A stretch of 64,000 nt of DNA from Inia geoffrensis (lineage: Eukaryota > Chordata > Mammalia > Artiodactyla > Iniidae). Below the pieces are notes generated by a model. The model ran no database searches. It worked only from the letters and a program-made list of their open reading frames with translations, and was not told the DNA's origin. Within the stretch, counting starts at the first letter, position 1. Each line of letters starts with the position of its first letter. The translations under genes were made by a program, and so were the position numbers. The stretch is from assembly GCA_036417435.1 (NCBI GenBank), contig CM070910.1, positions 72,090,784-72,154,783 on the forward strand, given 5' to 3'. This document shows positions 11,164-22,870 of this stretch, piece after piece.

Positions 11164-12400
11164 CTAGAAAGTGATTCATTTTCTCTTAGTGGTGAATAAA
11201 TTAAATAAGCAGTACACTCAGATCTACCACGCAAAAACACAGGCTCAGCTTTTCCTCTTTAGTGAGCTTGAGTTTCATTAACAGGCCTATGACATTTTAA
11301 AAATTCATCTGTATTTTGAAAATCTTATAGTGTTAGTTTTTTCCATTTTGTTTCCTGTGATATCCATTATCTAAAACCTGTAAGTACTTCTGTAATTTGA
11401 AAAATAAGCTCTATAAAATGAGTGTTATTTTCTCATGTCGTTATAGCTTGGTAAAACCATTATAGTCTAAGAAATTAAAGTCTAGTTTATTTCTTCTTAA
11501 ATTTACTTTTTAAAATAATTCCATCCTTTAAGCCTATAACAGCTATATAATTAAATTGTAGATGTGAAAGATATTTGATAATCAACAAAGCTCATTCTAA
11601 ATTCTTTTCTTACAGAATGGAAAAGTCCTGAAACTCAAATATTTAAGGTTTAACAATACCAGCACTATTCAATAACTTAGAAATATTTCTTTGATAAAGG
11701 CAGGAAAAATATACATTCTTGTGTCTCTGTATATGTGTATTATATATAAACAAACAAAATTCATATATATGAATTATAGAACATTTCAATGGTCAAAAAA
11801 TGATTAAAACAAAAAATAAACTTAGGTTTAAGGGTGTAAGTTCTGATTATCTGGAAAATTAATTTAAGTGAAAAACTGAAGATGCCAAGTCTGTGGTACT
11901 AAAATACAAATAAACAAAAGGAATCAAGTATTTCTATAAATATGGGAAATATTTGAAATTAATACCCTAAGCTCAGGAAATATTTGTGTGCAGAGCAAAA
12001 TAATACCACTTGGATTGGAAGATCTTGTTATAGAAGTTCTGAAGTCATGAATATTTTCACTTGTAAATTTTCTTTCAGATGTAAACAGCATGCCAGAGTA
12101 GACTTTGTTTCATAATTTCCTCTCTTTTATAAAACAGCATTTACAGAGATGTCAGGAATTAATCCTAATAAAGCATCTTATTATCCTAATTATGCTCTTT
12201 TTTTTTAACCTAAAAATATTTAAGTAGGTGCAGAAAGATTTACTCCAGACCTCAGGATGTGAAGGTCCTACATCGAATAATCAATGGTTAGTGGAAAACT
12301 AAAATTCACATAGAATCCTAAGAAATCATTTTGGCCACAGTTTCATCCAATTCTCTTCTTCCTTGTCCCTTTTGCTCCCAAAGACCCTGGTCACTAAATC
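11164..12400 (-). other. CYB5R4 intron, no named feature
   Basis: First part of the 14.7-kb intron; AT-rich, with nothing recognised. Confidence 0.5.
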
Positions 12401-13230
12401 TTTCTATCTGTCACCATGGTAGCTCGGTATGCGCATAAACTTAAGAGTGCATCGTTGCCAGGGCAAAGCTTAGACCAGATTACAGCTAAGGGTACCGCCC
12501 CAGAGTTATCCCGGAAGACCTAATCCAGTACTGGACCGACGAAGGATCAGAGGACCTAGGCTTACCACCAAGAAGAAATGAAGGTTCAAACGATCTCCTT
12601 ATCCCTTCCTCTAGACCTTCCTGAGACCCAGAGTGGTAATACAATATGAGACCCCCCCATCTATATGTCTAAATACGTGAAAGTTATAAGTCAGACAAAT
12701 AACAACTGCTAAATAAAATATGTTCTATGCTGTACCTTGAAATATACTTTCATAATGTCCTAGAAGGCTAGGTTCGAATTCAGGATTCTTGAACTCCTCA
12801 GAGTTCCACGCAGGAAGATGGCGGAGGGGTGACAGCAGCACCCCCTTGACTGCCTATGGCCTGACACCCCTCTTCTCAGCCCCACTGTCTGACCCTGAGT
12901 GGAGCCTTGTGCAGGTATGGGCGCAACAGCCCATATGTTAAGGCTCGTCTACATGCTCTCTCCATAAACAGCCTTGGCCACTTCCTGGACAGAAGCGGAT
13001 TTGGGGCCATTTGGACAGGGAATTCTGGGGTTCCAGATACCTGGAGGGCAGTGGTGAAGGAAAGAGCCTGAACTCCAGGTGGATGATTCTTCACCTTGCA
13101 CACTCCTCATCCTGTGGGAGCGGTGTGGCTGGAGGAGAGCCCTTGTGTTTTCCTCCAAGCACGGAGTCCAGGGCAGGTGCCCCTCCTGACAATTTCACCT
13201 CTAGCCTTTACAAGAAAGGATTTGCTAGAG
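12401..13230. other. CpG-containing, GC-elevated intronic island
   Basis: Two GC-elevated blocks (about 12410-12610 and 12790-13200) stand out from AT-rich surroundings. The first has several CpGs and an open plus-strand frame starting MVARYAHKLKSASLPGQS (12417 onward, about 35 codons). The second contains CAGGAAGATGGCGGAGG, like a YY1-type promoter motif, and open frames on both strands. No protein family was recognised; a decayed processed pseudogene, an old LTR or a regulatory island are all possible. Confidence 0.35.
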
Positions 13231-13247
13231 TAAGTATGCACCTCTTT

Positions 13248-13630
13248 TTTTTTTTTTTTTTTTACATCTTTATTGGAGTATAATTGCTTTACAATGGTGT
13301 GTTAGTTTCTGCTTTATAACAAAGTGAATCAGTAAAACATATACATGTTTCCATATCTCCTCCCTCTTGCGTCTCCCTCCTTCCCACCCTCCCTATCCCA
13401 CGCTTCCAGGTGGTCACAAAGCACCGAGCTGATCTCCCTGTGCCATGCGGCTGCTTCCCACTAGCTATCTATTTTACGTTTGGTAGATATGTCCATGCCA
13501 CTCTCTCACTTTGTCACAGCTTACCCTTCCCCCCTCACGCCCATATCCTCAAGTCATTCTCTAGTAGGTCTGTGTCTATATTCCCATCTTACCCCTAGGT
13601 TCTTCATGACATTTTTTTTTCTTAGATTCC
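13248..13630 (-). mobile_element. L1 3' end insertion with target duplication
   Basis: A poly-T start, ATCTTTATTGGAGTATAATT, and the 3'UTR up to CCCCTAGGTTCTTCATGACA. It is flanked by ATGCACCTCTTT at 13236-13247 and 13631-13642. Severely 5' truncated. Confidence 0.93.
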
Positions 13631-14080
13631 ATGCACCTCTTTGACTATACTTAAAACACAAGGAAACTTTGGGTTCCAGTGATTGACTGGCTTTCCTTGA
13701 TAGAGAATTAACACAGTATTCCTGCTATTTAACACCACTGAGATAATTTCAACATCTTACTGATAAAATAATAAAACTGCCATAATTTCACAATGATGTG
13801 CTAACAATAGGTTCTAAAAGTCTTAAGAAAAATTTAAGAATGTTTTCGTCTTTCAGTTGCACTGAGGAGAGAAGTATCACAGGCGTGGCCCTGAAAAATG
13901 GGGGAAAAGGAGTATAAAGCAGATGCACGGATGACTTCAGCCTGGATAATGTCTGTATTGAAGTGTCAGGATTTTGGTTTTATAAGCATAATTATGCAAG
14001 AAAATGAGAAACTGAAAATAAATATGAGATGGTGAAACAAAAACATAAGACAGAAAACTGTCTGCCCAGAAACCTCACTT

Positions 14081-14143
14081 CGTTTTTATTGAAGTATAGT
14101 TGATCTTCAATGTTTCAGGTGTACAGCAAAGTGATTCAGTTAT

Positions 14144-14190
<47 letters not shown>

Positions 14191-14360
14191 TACGTACACA
14201 CACACACACACACACACAAACACACATTCTTTTTCAGGTTCTTTTCCATTATAGGTTATTACAAGATATTGAATATATTTCCCTATGCTATGTAGTAGAG
14301 GTCCTTGTTGTTTACCTATTTCATATACAGTAGTGTGTATCTGTTAATCCCACATTAACT
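14081..14360 (-). mobile_element. L1 3' end fragment carrying a microsatellite
   Basis: TTTTTATTGAAGTATAGTTG through GGTTATTACAAGATATTGAA and TAGTGTGTATCTGTTAATCC: antisense L1 3'UTR. Its internal A/T-rich CA stretch has expanded into the (TA)n(CA)n run at 14140-14226. Confidence 0.9.
14140..14226. repeat. (TA)n(CA)n microsatellite
   Basis: About 28 bp of TA followed by CA/GTAC/CA runs. It creates spurious open frames made of Tyr-Ile and His-Thr repeats. Confidence 0.95.
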
Positions 14361-14589
14361 TCTTTTAATAACATACATATAATATTGAGACATTCAGCAT
14401 GACACTGAAATGCTGAGGATAATATGATAATTTGGGTATCCTTTTTTCTTCTTGTTGAAAAGAAACTATAGCTTTCCTTCTAAAGAGTAGGCTTTCACAG
14501 GCTAAAATAAAGACTAAGCTCAGTGGGAGAGAGACGTGAAAGAATGCACTGGACTGGGAGTCCATACTGCCTTCAACCTGTCCTTCAGC

Positions 14590-14703
14590 TCCTTCCTGCT
14601 CCTTCCATGCTACACGGCATGCGGGACCTAAGTTCCCACACCAGGGATGGAACCTGTGCCCGCTGCAGTGGAAGTGCAGAGTCCTAACCACTGGAATTCC
14701 CCC
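14590..14703 (-). mobile_element. CHR-2 type SINE, partial
   Basis: ACACGGCATGCGGGACCTAA, CACCAGGGATGGAACCTGTG and GAGTCCTAACCACTGGAATT; the ends are degenerate. Confidence 0.85.
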
Positions 14704-15137
14704 TAGTACACTTTTAAAGCACCTATCCACTCTCATTTTCCCTGCTGGAAGCAGGGGCTTACAGAAGTTAAACGGCTTGCTCAAGATCACGGAGCCGCTT
14801 GAGAAGATGTGGATGGGGCAACAAGTTATGAGAGTTTCTTGTCCCAACTCACAGGCCTTGTTCAAAAAGTTTGAGAATCATCATTCTAAAACAGTACATC
14901 GCTCTTTAGCATCTTCCTCCTTATTTTAACCACATCAGTTCAAGCATAAATGTTTATAGATTATCCCTCCACCCTTTACAACTCCCTACTAACTATTTAA
15001 TGTCCAAATTAAGGAATCAGTTCAGCAAGTCATCATCCCTCCCAGGTACATCTCTTCTTCAACATCCGCAATTCCTACTGTTCTGATCAACCACAGGTTT
15101 TCTTAGCACTATTTACTACTTTCAATTACCTAAATAC
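14704..15137. other. No gene seen (14704-15137)
   Basis: Part of a 166-codon minus-strand open frame (14365-14865) runs through here into a SINE and an L1 end, so it is chimeric repeat sequence and not a gene. Confidence 0.5.
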
Positions 15138-15577
15138 AGGTGTCCCCCGCTTTTCGAAATTTCCCTTTACGTCATTTATCTTTTATGAAAAATCAACATT
15201 AGTATCAATGGAAAATAAATGCTCCAATGGAAAATAAATAAAGAAATCCAAAGAGGATTTTCACTTTTATGAAAAAAGGTGAAAAGGGACAATAACATTC
15301 AGCATTTGTTTTGCAGTGAGCTGTTACGGAGGCAGCGTGCACCCCGAGCAGAGAGTAGCACCCCAAGTTCCTTCCCCAGGAACTACACTTAGCATCTCAG
15401 CATCAAGCCGCCATAACTTTGAACTGTGCCTGTGAGCATCTGCACTTTGTCTCAGTTTACCTTGTGCATCCATGAGCTAGATGCGTCCTAGGGTAACTGC
15501 TTCTTCCCTTTACACCATTTCCACTTATGAAAGATTCCATAGGAAGGCTCTGCTTTTGGATAGTGGGGAAACCTGTA
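15138..15577. mobile_element. Tigger/pogo-like non-autonomous DNA transposon
   Basis: Terminal inverted repeats: left end CAGGTGTCCCCCGCTTTTCG, right end GATAGTGGGGAAACCTG, next to TA on each side. About 440 bp. Inside, an 18-bp block (CAATGGAAAATAAATGCT) is tandemly duplicated. I am confident of the terminal-repeat structure but not of the exact family name. Confidence 0.75.
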
Positions 15578-15700
15578 TGATTTACTTACCTCCTAATTTG
15601 CAATCTACCTTTACTCATGTCTTCCTCTAAGATCTTCTTGAACCAACAGAGGGAAAGCAGTTAGTGGAAATACACACTTAAAAAAATGTTCCAATGGAAG

Positions 15701-15990
15701 GGCTTCCCTGGTGGCGCAGTGGTTGAGAATCCGCCTGCCGGTGCAGGGGACATGGGTTTGGGTCCTGGTCCGGGAGGATCCCACATGTCGCGGAGCAGTT
15801 GGGCCTGTGCGCCACGGCTGCTGAGCCTGCTCTCTGGAGCCTGCGAGCCACAACAAATGAGGGCCATGTGCCTAGAGCCCGTGCACCGCAGCGGGGAGTG
15901 GCCCCCGCTCGCAGCAACTGGAGGGAGCCCTTGCGCAGCAGTGGGGACCCAACGCAGCCAAAAAATAAATAAATAAATTTGAAAAAAGAA
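15701..15990 (+). mobile_element. CHR-type SINE, long form, with target duplication
   Basis: GGCTTCCCTGGTGGCGCAGT start and AATAAATAAATAAATTTG tail. Flanked by AAAAAATG(T/C)TCCAATGGAA at 15681-15699 and 15991-16009. Confidence 0.94.
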
Positions 15991-16349
15991 AAAAAAATGC
16001 TCCAATGGAAAATAAATAACCCCAAACACCGGTACTAACATCTACAATACTTAAAAATATATTGATATACATACCTAGATATGTCCACGCAGAAAAACCC
16101 ACAACCTACAGCCATTCAATTCAATAGACATTCCATTTAGAATCTGGGTTATGTAAGGAGGGAAATCCAGTATTACATTAACACCTTGGACGAGGCTCAG
16201 AGCAAGACATGATATTGTCTCTTAACTCAATTTTATCAGATGCCTGAAAGGGTGAAGCCATATGTTGCTGAGACCACTCCGGTTTCTGGAACCTATTAAG
16301 GTTGAATAGAAAGCCTGCACACTTCAGGGGCCTTGCCCTGGGAGACATT

Positions 16350-18165
16350 TTTCCTATGATGTGGTGATAGACTGGAGAGTTATTAATGACTGAATGAGAT
16401 TCTAGTAAAGCGCTGGTTTCTTCTTAGCTGTGTATCATTTGATATAAATGGTTCACAGCCAGAGACCAGGGGCTGGGCTGTGAGATAAGAGAAAATCTAT
16501 ATATTGGCCTCTGCTCCCGGTTCCTGGCACAGAGTTCCTAAAACTCTTATAATATCCTAAGTGATAAGAACAGTAGGAGCATCTCTTGTCTTTTACACAG
16601 TAGTTCCCCCTTATCCATGGGGGATACATCCCAAGGCCCCCAGTGAACGCCTGAAACTTCTGGGGTTTCCTATATATATGTACATATTATACAGTTGTAA
16701 TTTATAAATTAGGCACAGTAAGAGATTAACAACAATAACTGATAATAAAATAGAACAATTATAACAATATGCCATAATAAAAGTTATGTGAATGTGGTCT
16801 GTCTCCCTCAAAATATCTTACTGTACAAACTTAATGCTGTTTTCACCTTAACTAAGTACTTATCATGAACTGTGGCAGTAACTTTTGCAGTTTAAAGTAC
16901 AACAGGAAAACTAGTACAGATTCCTTTTTCCTTCTTCACAATTTCACAGAGAAGATTTGTTCTTATGGTAGATCTTAGCAACCTCATAATTTAATTTTTT
17001 TTCCTTTCCTTGTTAAGACAAGATCTTTCACCATTTCACTTAAAGGAAGCACTTTGTGGCTTCTCTTTGGCATACTGGAATTGCCAGCATCACTTCCCTT
17101 GTGCTTTGGGGCCATGACTAAGTAAAATAAAGGTGACCTGAACACAAGCACTGTGATCCTGTGAGAGCTGATCTGATAACCCAGAAGGCTACCAAGTGAC
17201 TAACGGGTGGGATGCGCTGGACAAAGGGATGATTCACGTCCCCAGCAGGACGCCTTGAGATTTCATTACACTACTCAGAACGGTGCACAATTTAAAACTT
17301 ATGAATTGTTTATTTCTGGAATTTTTCCTTTAATATTTCTGGACCACGATTGACTGTGGTAAGTGAAACCTCAGAAAGCAACACCACAAATAAGGGGGGT
17401 ACCACTGTATTTGTCTTTGACCCTCATCTCTAACACGGGATTCCTAATACCCTTGTAAACTCCTAAGTAATAAGAGAACCAGGAACATTTTTGTTCTCAT
17501 GAGGTGACTCTGGGTGGGCTCCTGGATGAGCGCCAGTCACCAGAAAGACTCAGCTATGATAGAAGTTTGGAATTTCCAGCCCCACGTCCCACCCTCTGGA
17601 GAGAGGAGAGGGGCTGGAACTGAAGTTAATAACTGATCATGCCTACGTGAGGAACCTCCATAAAATCCCAATAGCAGGGGACTTAAAGAGCTTCCAGGTG
17701 GGCAAACACATCAACACTGGGAGGGTGACAGACCTCAACTCCCCACGGACAGACATTCCTGTGCTCAGGACCCTCCCAGACCTTCTCTCACCTTCTGCAT
17801 CACTTCCATCTGGATATTCATCTGTATCCTTTATCATATGTGATCTACTCTAGAAAATTAATCAAGCCCAGGGAAGGGGTCTTTGGAACCTCCCATCTAT
17901 AGCCAGTTGGTCAGAAGGACAGGTGGTAACCTGGGATTGCCACTGGCGTCTGAAGTGTGTGTGTGTTGGGGGACAGGGTGAGGGATCATCTGGGACTGAG
18001 CCCTTAACCTGTGGGATCCGATGGTGTCTCCAGGTAGACGGTGTCAGAACTGAGTTAACTTGTAAGACACCAGCTGGTACTGCAAAGAACTGCTTGCTGT
18101 GGAGGAACATCTCCATGTATTTGGGACCAGAGTGTCAGAAGTGAAGCGTTCTGTGTGAACAGTAA
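16350..18165 (+). mobile_element. Old retroviral-type LTR interrupted by a Tigger element
   Basis: Two parts (about 16350-16603 and 17412-18165) look like one LTR-type unit: TCCTAAGTGATAAGAACAGT near 16555, ACCTCCATAAAATCCCAATA near 17655 and CTTAACCTGTGGGATCCGAT near 18005. The Tigger element at 16604 sits between them. A similar motif (TTCCTAATACCCTTGTAAAC) repeats at 17440, so a short internal duplication or a second LTR copy is possible. I do not commit to a family name, and the outer limits are approximate. Confidence 0.55.
16604..17411 (-). mobile_element. Tigger-family DNA transposon, decayed
   Basis: Terminal inverted repeats CAGTAGTTCCCCCTTAT (left) and ATAAGGGGGGTACCACTG (right). 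On the minus strand a transposase start is visible near 17115 (MAPKHKGSDAGNS, then MPKRSHKVLPLSEMVK), followed by stops. Internally deleted relative to an autonomous Tigger (about 0.8 kb). Confidence 0.85.
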
Positions 18166-18389
18166 AGGAAACACATAGGAGAGAAAGACAGTAGGGAGGG
18201 AGGGAGTTTTCTTCCTACACAGGAAAGAAAAATCTGAGTTTTTCCTTTCCAGAATCTGTCGCAGTTCATGCAGCAGGGGTCAGCCGGATTTAGCCTTGCT
18301 GGCTGTCTGTTTCTGCCAAGACAGTGACCTTGACGAGCAATGAACTTGTGTGCAGGGGTGATGTTCAGAACCCCTGAGAACAAGCGGAG

Positions 18390-18429
18390 CCTTCAATAGC
18401 TCAGTTGGTAGAGCAGAGGTCTGCAGAAC
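18390..18429 (+). tRNA. tRNA-Tyr pseudogene, 5' half only
   Basis: CCTTCAATAGCTCAGTTGGT AGAGCAGAGG, then TCTGCAG, matches the acceptor 5' strand, D-arm (A box TAGCTCAGTTGG) and anticodon 5' stem of vertebrate tRNA-Tyr, whose anticodon loop would follow. The sequence then diverges; the T-arm and acceptor 3' strand are absent. It is a non-functional fragment, possibly from a retroposed or intron-containing gene. Confidence 0.7.
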
Positions 18430-18564
18430 ACTTGAGAACAAACTATTTTCAAGAACCGTACAAATATCTAACATTTTTGACTATGGATAAAATAACTCAA
18501 ACCCATGAAGTCACTAGAATACCTTCCTATGCTGAAGAAACAACAAAGTTTTAGTTATTATATA

Positions 18565-19716
18565 CTTTTTTTTTTAATTTAATTTTTTATATTTTTAACA
18601 TCTTTATTGGGGTAAAATTGCTCTACAATGGTGTGTCAGTTTCTACCTTATAACAAAGTGAATCAGTTATATATATACAGACGTTCACATATTTCTTCCC
18701 TCTTGCGTCTCCCTCCCTCCCTCCCTCCCTATCCCACCCCTCCAGGCAGTCACAAAGCACCGAGCTGATATCCCTCTGCCAAGCAGCTGCTTCCCACTAG
18801 CTATCTACTTTACATTTGTTAGTACATATATGTCCATGCCACTCCCTCGCCCTCTCATAGCTCACCCCTCCCCCTCCCCATATCCTCAAGTCCGTTCTCC
18901 AGTAGGTCTGTGTCTTTATTCCTGTCTTACCCCTAGGTTCTTCATAACATTTTTTTTTCTTAAATTCCATATATATGTGTTAGCATACGATATTTGTCTT
19001 TCTCTTTCTGACTTACTTCACTCTGTATGACAGACTCGAGGTCTATCCACCTCATTACAAATAGCTCAATTTCGTTTCTTTTTAATGCTGAGTAATATTC
19101 CATTGTGTATATGTGCCACATCTTCTTTATCCATTCATCTGACGATGGGCACTTAGGTTGTTTCCATCTCCGGGCTATTGTAAATAGAGCTGCGATGAAC
19201 ATTTTGGTACATGCCTCTTTTTGAATTTTGGTTTTCTCAGGGTATATGCCCAGTAGTGGGATTGCTGGGTCGTATGGTAGTTCTATTTTAAGTTTTTTAA
19301 GGAACCTCCATACTGTTCTCCATAGTGGCTGAACCAATTCACATTCCCACCAGCAGTGCAAGAGGGTTCCCTTTTCTCCACACCCTCTCCAGCATTTATT
19401 GTTTCTAGATTTTTTGGTGATGGCCATTCTGACCGGTGTGAGATATCTCATTGTAGTTTTGATTTGCATTTCTCTAATGATTAATGATGTTGAGCATTCT
19501 TTCACATGTTCGTTGGCAATCTGTATATCTCCTTGGGAGAAATGTCTATTTAGGTCTTCTGCCCATTTTTGGATTGGGTTGTTTGTTTTCTTGTTATTGA
19601 ACTGCATGAGCTGCTTGTAAATTTTGGAGATTAATCCTTTGTCAGTTGCTTCATTTGCAAATATTTTCTCCCATTCTGAGGGTTGTCTTTTAGTCTTGTT
19701 TATGGTTTCCTAAAAG
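18565..19716 (-). mobile_element. L1, 5'-truncated, with intact ORF2 C-terminus
   Basis: A full 3'UTR (TCTTTATTGGGGTAAAATTG onward), then an open frame of 215 codons on the minus strand (18960-19607), which is the C-terminal part of L1 ORF2p downstream of the reverse transcriptase (cysteine-rich region, [20 protein letters not shown]). The target-site duplication TATTATATA is at 18556-18564 and 19717-19725. The lack of stops and the clean duplication mark it as a relatively young insertion in this window. ORF2 residues upstream of the truncation are missing, so it is inactive. Confidence 0.95.
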
Positions 19717-20018
19717 TATTATATAATTGCATTTATTTTGCTGTTTTTAAAAATGAATCAGCCTTTTCACTAACTTTGGCAAGACTTCCACTTAACCTCT
19801 AGTAGTATAGTTTTATCATCCTCACCCAAACCACTCTTGAATATATGAATAAGAATACATTCATAACGCAGCTTCAAACACTAGGATGATAAACGTGTAT
19901 GGGCAGGCATTTTTCCATATACTCGGGTAAAACCTAATGAAGCAGTATTAGTAAATTGACAATAAAGCATAGATTCCTTTCTGTTTTAGCTATTACTGTT
20001 AAAAATATACCTAAAGTG

Positions 20019-20413
20019 GGCTTCCTTTGTGGCACAGCGGTTAGGAATCCGCCTGCCAATGAAGGGGGCACGGGTTTGACCCCTGTTGTGGGAAGATCCC
20101 ACATGCCGCGGAGCAAATAAGCCCGTGTGCCACAACTACTGAGACTGCACTCTAGAGCCCGCCAGCCACCACTAGTGAGCCCACGTGCCACAACTACTGA
20201 AGCCCGCATGCCTAGAGCCCATGCTCCGCAACAAGAGAAGCCACCGCAATGAGAAGCCTGCGCACCTCAACGAAGAGTGACCCCCGCTCGCTGCAACTAG
20301 AGAAAGCCTGCACGCAGCAACGAAGACCCAATGCAGGCAAAAATAAATAAATTAAATAAATAAATTTATTAAAAAAGACATAAAAATTCTTTAAAATATA
20401 TATATATATATAT
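20019..20413 (+). mobile_element. CHR-type SINE, long form, with target duplication
   Basis: GGCTTCCTTTGTGGCACAGC start, CCACAACTACTGA modules, AATAAATTAAATAAATAAA tail plus a TA run. ATATACCTAAAGTG flanks it at 20005-20018 and 20414-20427. Confidence 0.93.
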
Positions 20414-20427
20414 ATATACCTAAAGTG

Positions 20428-21595
20428 TATTCAGGTATTTTACTACCTCACCTAGACTGATGTGACCTGAATCCTTCTTTCAAAGTGAGGATTTTATAGA
20501 GTTAAATATTAGTATTAAGTTAGGAGAAAGGAAGCTCTTTCTCCAAGACTAGATTCAATGGGGCCCTTAGACAATAAGGTCCACATCATAGCAAGGTTAT
20601 CACTAGATTTGAACATTTCTGTGCTTATCACTTTTCCTCAGTTCCATAACTAATAATTTAGCTAACATTATACACTGAAGTGCCTGAACTGCCTGAATTC
20701 TAAGTTTTTAAACTTCTTCTATTCTACTTTTTAATATAGTAAATAATTTCTTACTCATTTACAGCCTGCCCTATCTATTCTGTGTTTCTTCATATTCAGG
20801 CCATTCCACTAGAAATGAGAAGAAGACAGCAAAATGCCAAAGCATCTTATAGTTACTGTGCAAGCAACAACTTTACACCTGCTGGGCTGAGCAGACAGTT
20901 TAAGAGAACAAAGCACAATGAAGTTTCTATTTGCTATCCACAATATTTTCTTCTTTTCCAGTAATTCTGAATGCTTGTTTTAGGCAGCAAAGAAACACGA
21001 TGCACAGGCAAGGAAGGGGAGGGGAGGGGTGAGGGCGGTTCTTTCTACCCCCGCAACAAGAGCTGTGGTTCACTGCGGCGGCGAACAGCTCGCGTGCAGA
21101 ATCACAGGCTCCACAGAAAGCCTCCATTAAGTGACTGCTCACAGAGTGCTGGCAAGCACATTTACACCTACAGACAGTGCTTCAGTGTGCGTGCATGCGC
21201 GCGCATGTGGTGTGAGCAGTTAGGAAGTCCTGATGAAAGTATAGTTCAAATAATGAGAAAGTGCCATTATTTTAGGTTAAAAAATAAATATCAGTGATTT
21301 CATACAGTTCAAACTGAATTATAAAGACAGTTATAGACTCTCTATATATTTAACCTAGAGGTTTATAAACAGCTGCTGACATATCACAATTATGACACAA
21401 TTTTTTAAAAATCTTGTTTATCATTTTGGATCCCAATATTCATTTACTGAGTTGTTTGTTGGCAAATCTGTATAAGTGCCTTTGTTCCCATATTAAAGGC
21501 AATCACAATTAAAATAAACTTTAGGTTGGATACAGAAATAGCAATCCAATTATCTATTAGCTTCTGACTCTTAATAGACACAAGTTTGTTAGTCA

Positions 21596-21596
<1 letters not shown>
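20428..21596. other. No gene seen (20428-21596)
   Basis: Includes a short GC-rich patch (about 21000-21130, GGGGAGGGGAGGGG plus several CpGs) within the long CYB5R4 intron. No exon was recognised. Confidence 0.4.

Positions 21597-21636
<40 letters not shown>
21597..21636. repeat. (CA)n microsatellite
   Basis: About 19 uninterrupted CA units. Confidence 0.98.
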
Positions 21637-21637
<1 letters not shown>

Positions 21638-22329
21638 CTACTCACTCATAATCTTCATCTATTCATCTTTGGGAAGAAGAAAGTAATTGGAAGCACCCAA
21701 GTTACAAATGGTAGTTTGGTTCTAGTCATATAATTTAATTTACTAACTATTACAGCTGCATTAAAGGTAAAAACAAAGTAGTTTCTCTTCTCTGATTATG
21801 TTCTTTGCTATATTTGAATCTTTTGTGTAAGTACGTTCTAGATTTGACATGAGAAGGTAGTGCATTACGTCTTCAACTTGCATGCTTATTTTCAACCTTA
21901 AATTTTTAAACTAAGAAATTTCAGTAAGAGGAAACCAGCATGAAAACCTCCTTGAAGACCAAGGAGACACGTGATAGACTGAACATTTGAAGCTACTGAC
22001 AGTGAGTTAATCATAATACTCTGATCATGTAAGTATTCAGCTTTGCTAGTGCGGAAAATAACCTATAGTTTTTGTCATGATTTAGGAAGAAAAAGGACAA
22101 AGAAGAAATTATCTATGCTAATTCTGTCAAACAAATTAAAAAAAAATCCCCTAAACTCTGAGTCATTTTCCAAAGTGGGAAATCTAATTCACTGAAAAAT
22201 ACATGGCTCTAATTTCAGGCAAGAAATCTCAAGCGAACTATGGTGGTTCATGACTCAAGTCAAAATTTATGGCAGGGATGAAAGAGTTCATGGAAAGCCT
22301 CAGGAAATAGTAAAAAAGCAATGTTCATT
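21637..22329. other. No gene seen (21637-22329)
   Basis: AT-rich intronic sequence; no exon and no repeat I can name. Confidence 0.45.
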
Positions 22330-22870
22330 TGTTGTAGTTTATCTTATGACAGGGCCGGAAGTAAGGTCATCACACGAGATGAATTGTGCGAAGCACAGCT
22401 GTAGAGGGCTGCCGCTCGCTCAGGCAAAACAGCGCCGTCTGTCCTGCTGTGGTAGCTTTTATTAAAGCATTATCTAGGTTTACATTTTAAGACTTGTTTT
22501 CTTAACACTTCAGAAATGCCAAAGCAGCAACCTATGTTTTTATTAATTATACAAGCAATAATTGGCTTTCTTGAAAACATGCCGTGCTTCGTCCTTGAGC
22601 GCAAAAGCAGCGCAAAGTTCCCACCATTATTTTGATTATACTGAAGTAGCACAAGGACATTTCCTTGCGTTCCCACCATTCTGATTATATTGAGGACATC
22701 TCATGGATCAGTGCCCAAAGCACTCAATGCTTCTTCGCAGGCCCCCGGTTTGCTGGGGAGGGGCTCAAAGCAATCAGGACTGTTTGCAGTTCTGGCTTAT
22801 TCGCCAGCCCCCAGTTTGCTGGCGGGGTGGGGCTCATGGGTCACGTCTCCTTTCCATGTCCTCAGTTATT
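22330..22870. repeat. GC-elevated block with two pairs of local direct repeats
   Basis: GTTCCCACCATT plus TTGATTATA-like sequence occurs at about 22617 and 22669. A second module, CCCCCGGTTTGCTGGGGAGG GGCTCA at about 22741, recurs as CCCCCAGTTTGCTGGCGGGG at about 22808. TTTTATTAAAG at about 22457 resembles a poly(A)-signal context. The arrangement is like LTR U3 repeats, but I cannot assign it. Confidence 0.45.

Noticed and set aside
14100..14333. Open frames of Tyr-Ile and His-Thr repeats
   Set aside because: Translation of a (TA)n(CA)n microsatellite within an L1 3' end.
14365..14865. 166-codon minus-strand open frame
   Set aside because: Runs across a SINE, a unique segment and an L1 edge; no domain and no splice context.
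15661..16041. Several overlapping frames of 80-126 codons
   Set aside because: All six-frame shadows of one GC-rich CHR SINE.
18960..19607. 215-codon open frame as a host gene
   Set aside because: It is the C-terminal part of L1 ORF2p in a 5'-truncated insertion with a target duplication.
21597..21636. CRISPR-like regular repeats
   Set aside because: Plain CA dinucleotide microsatellite in a mammalian genome; no repeat-spacer structure anywhere in the window.
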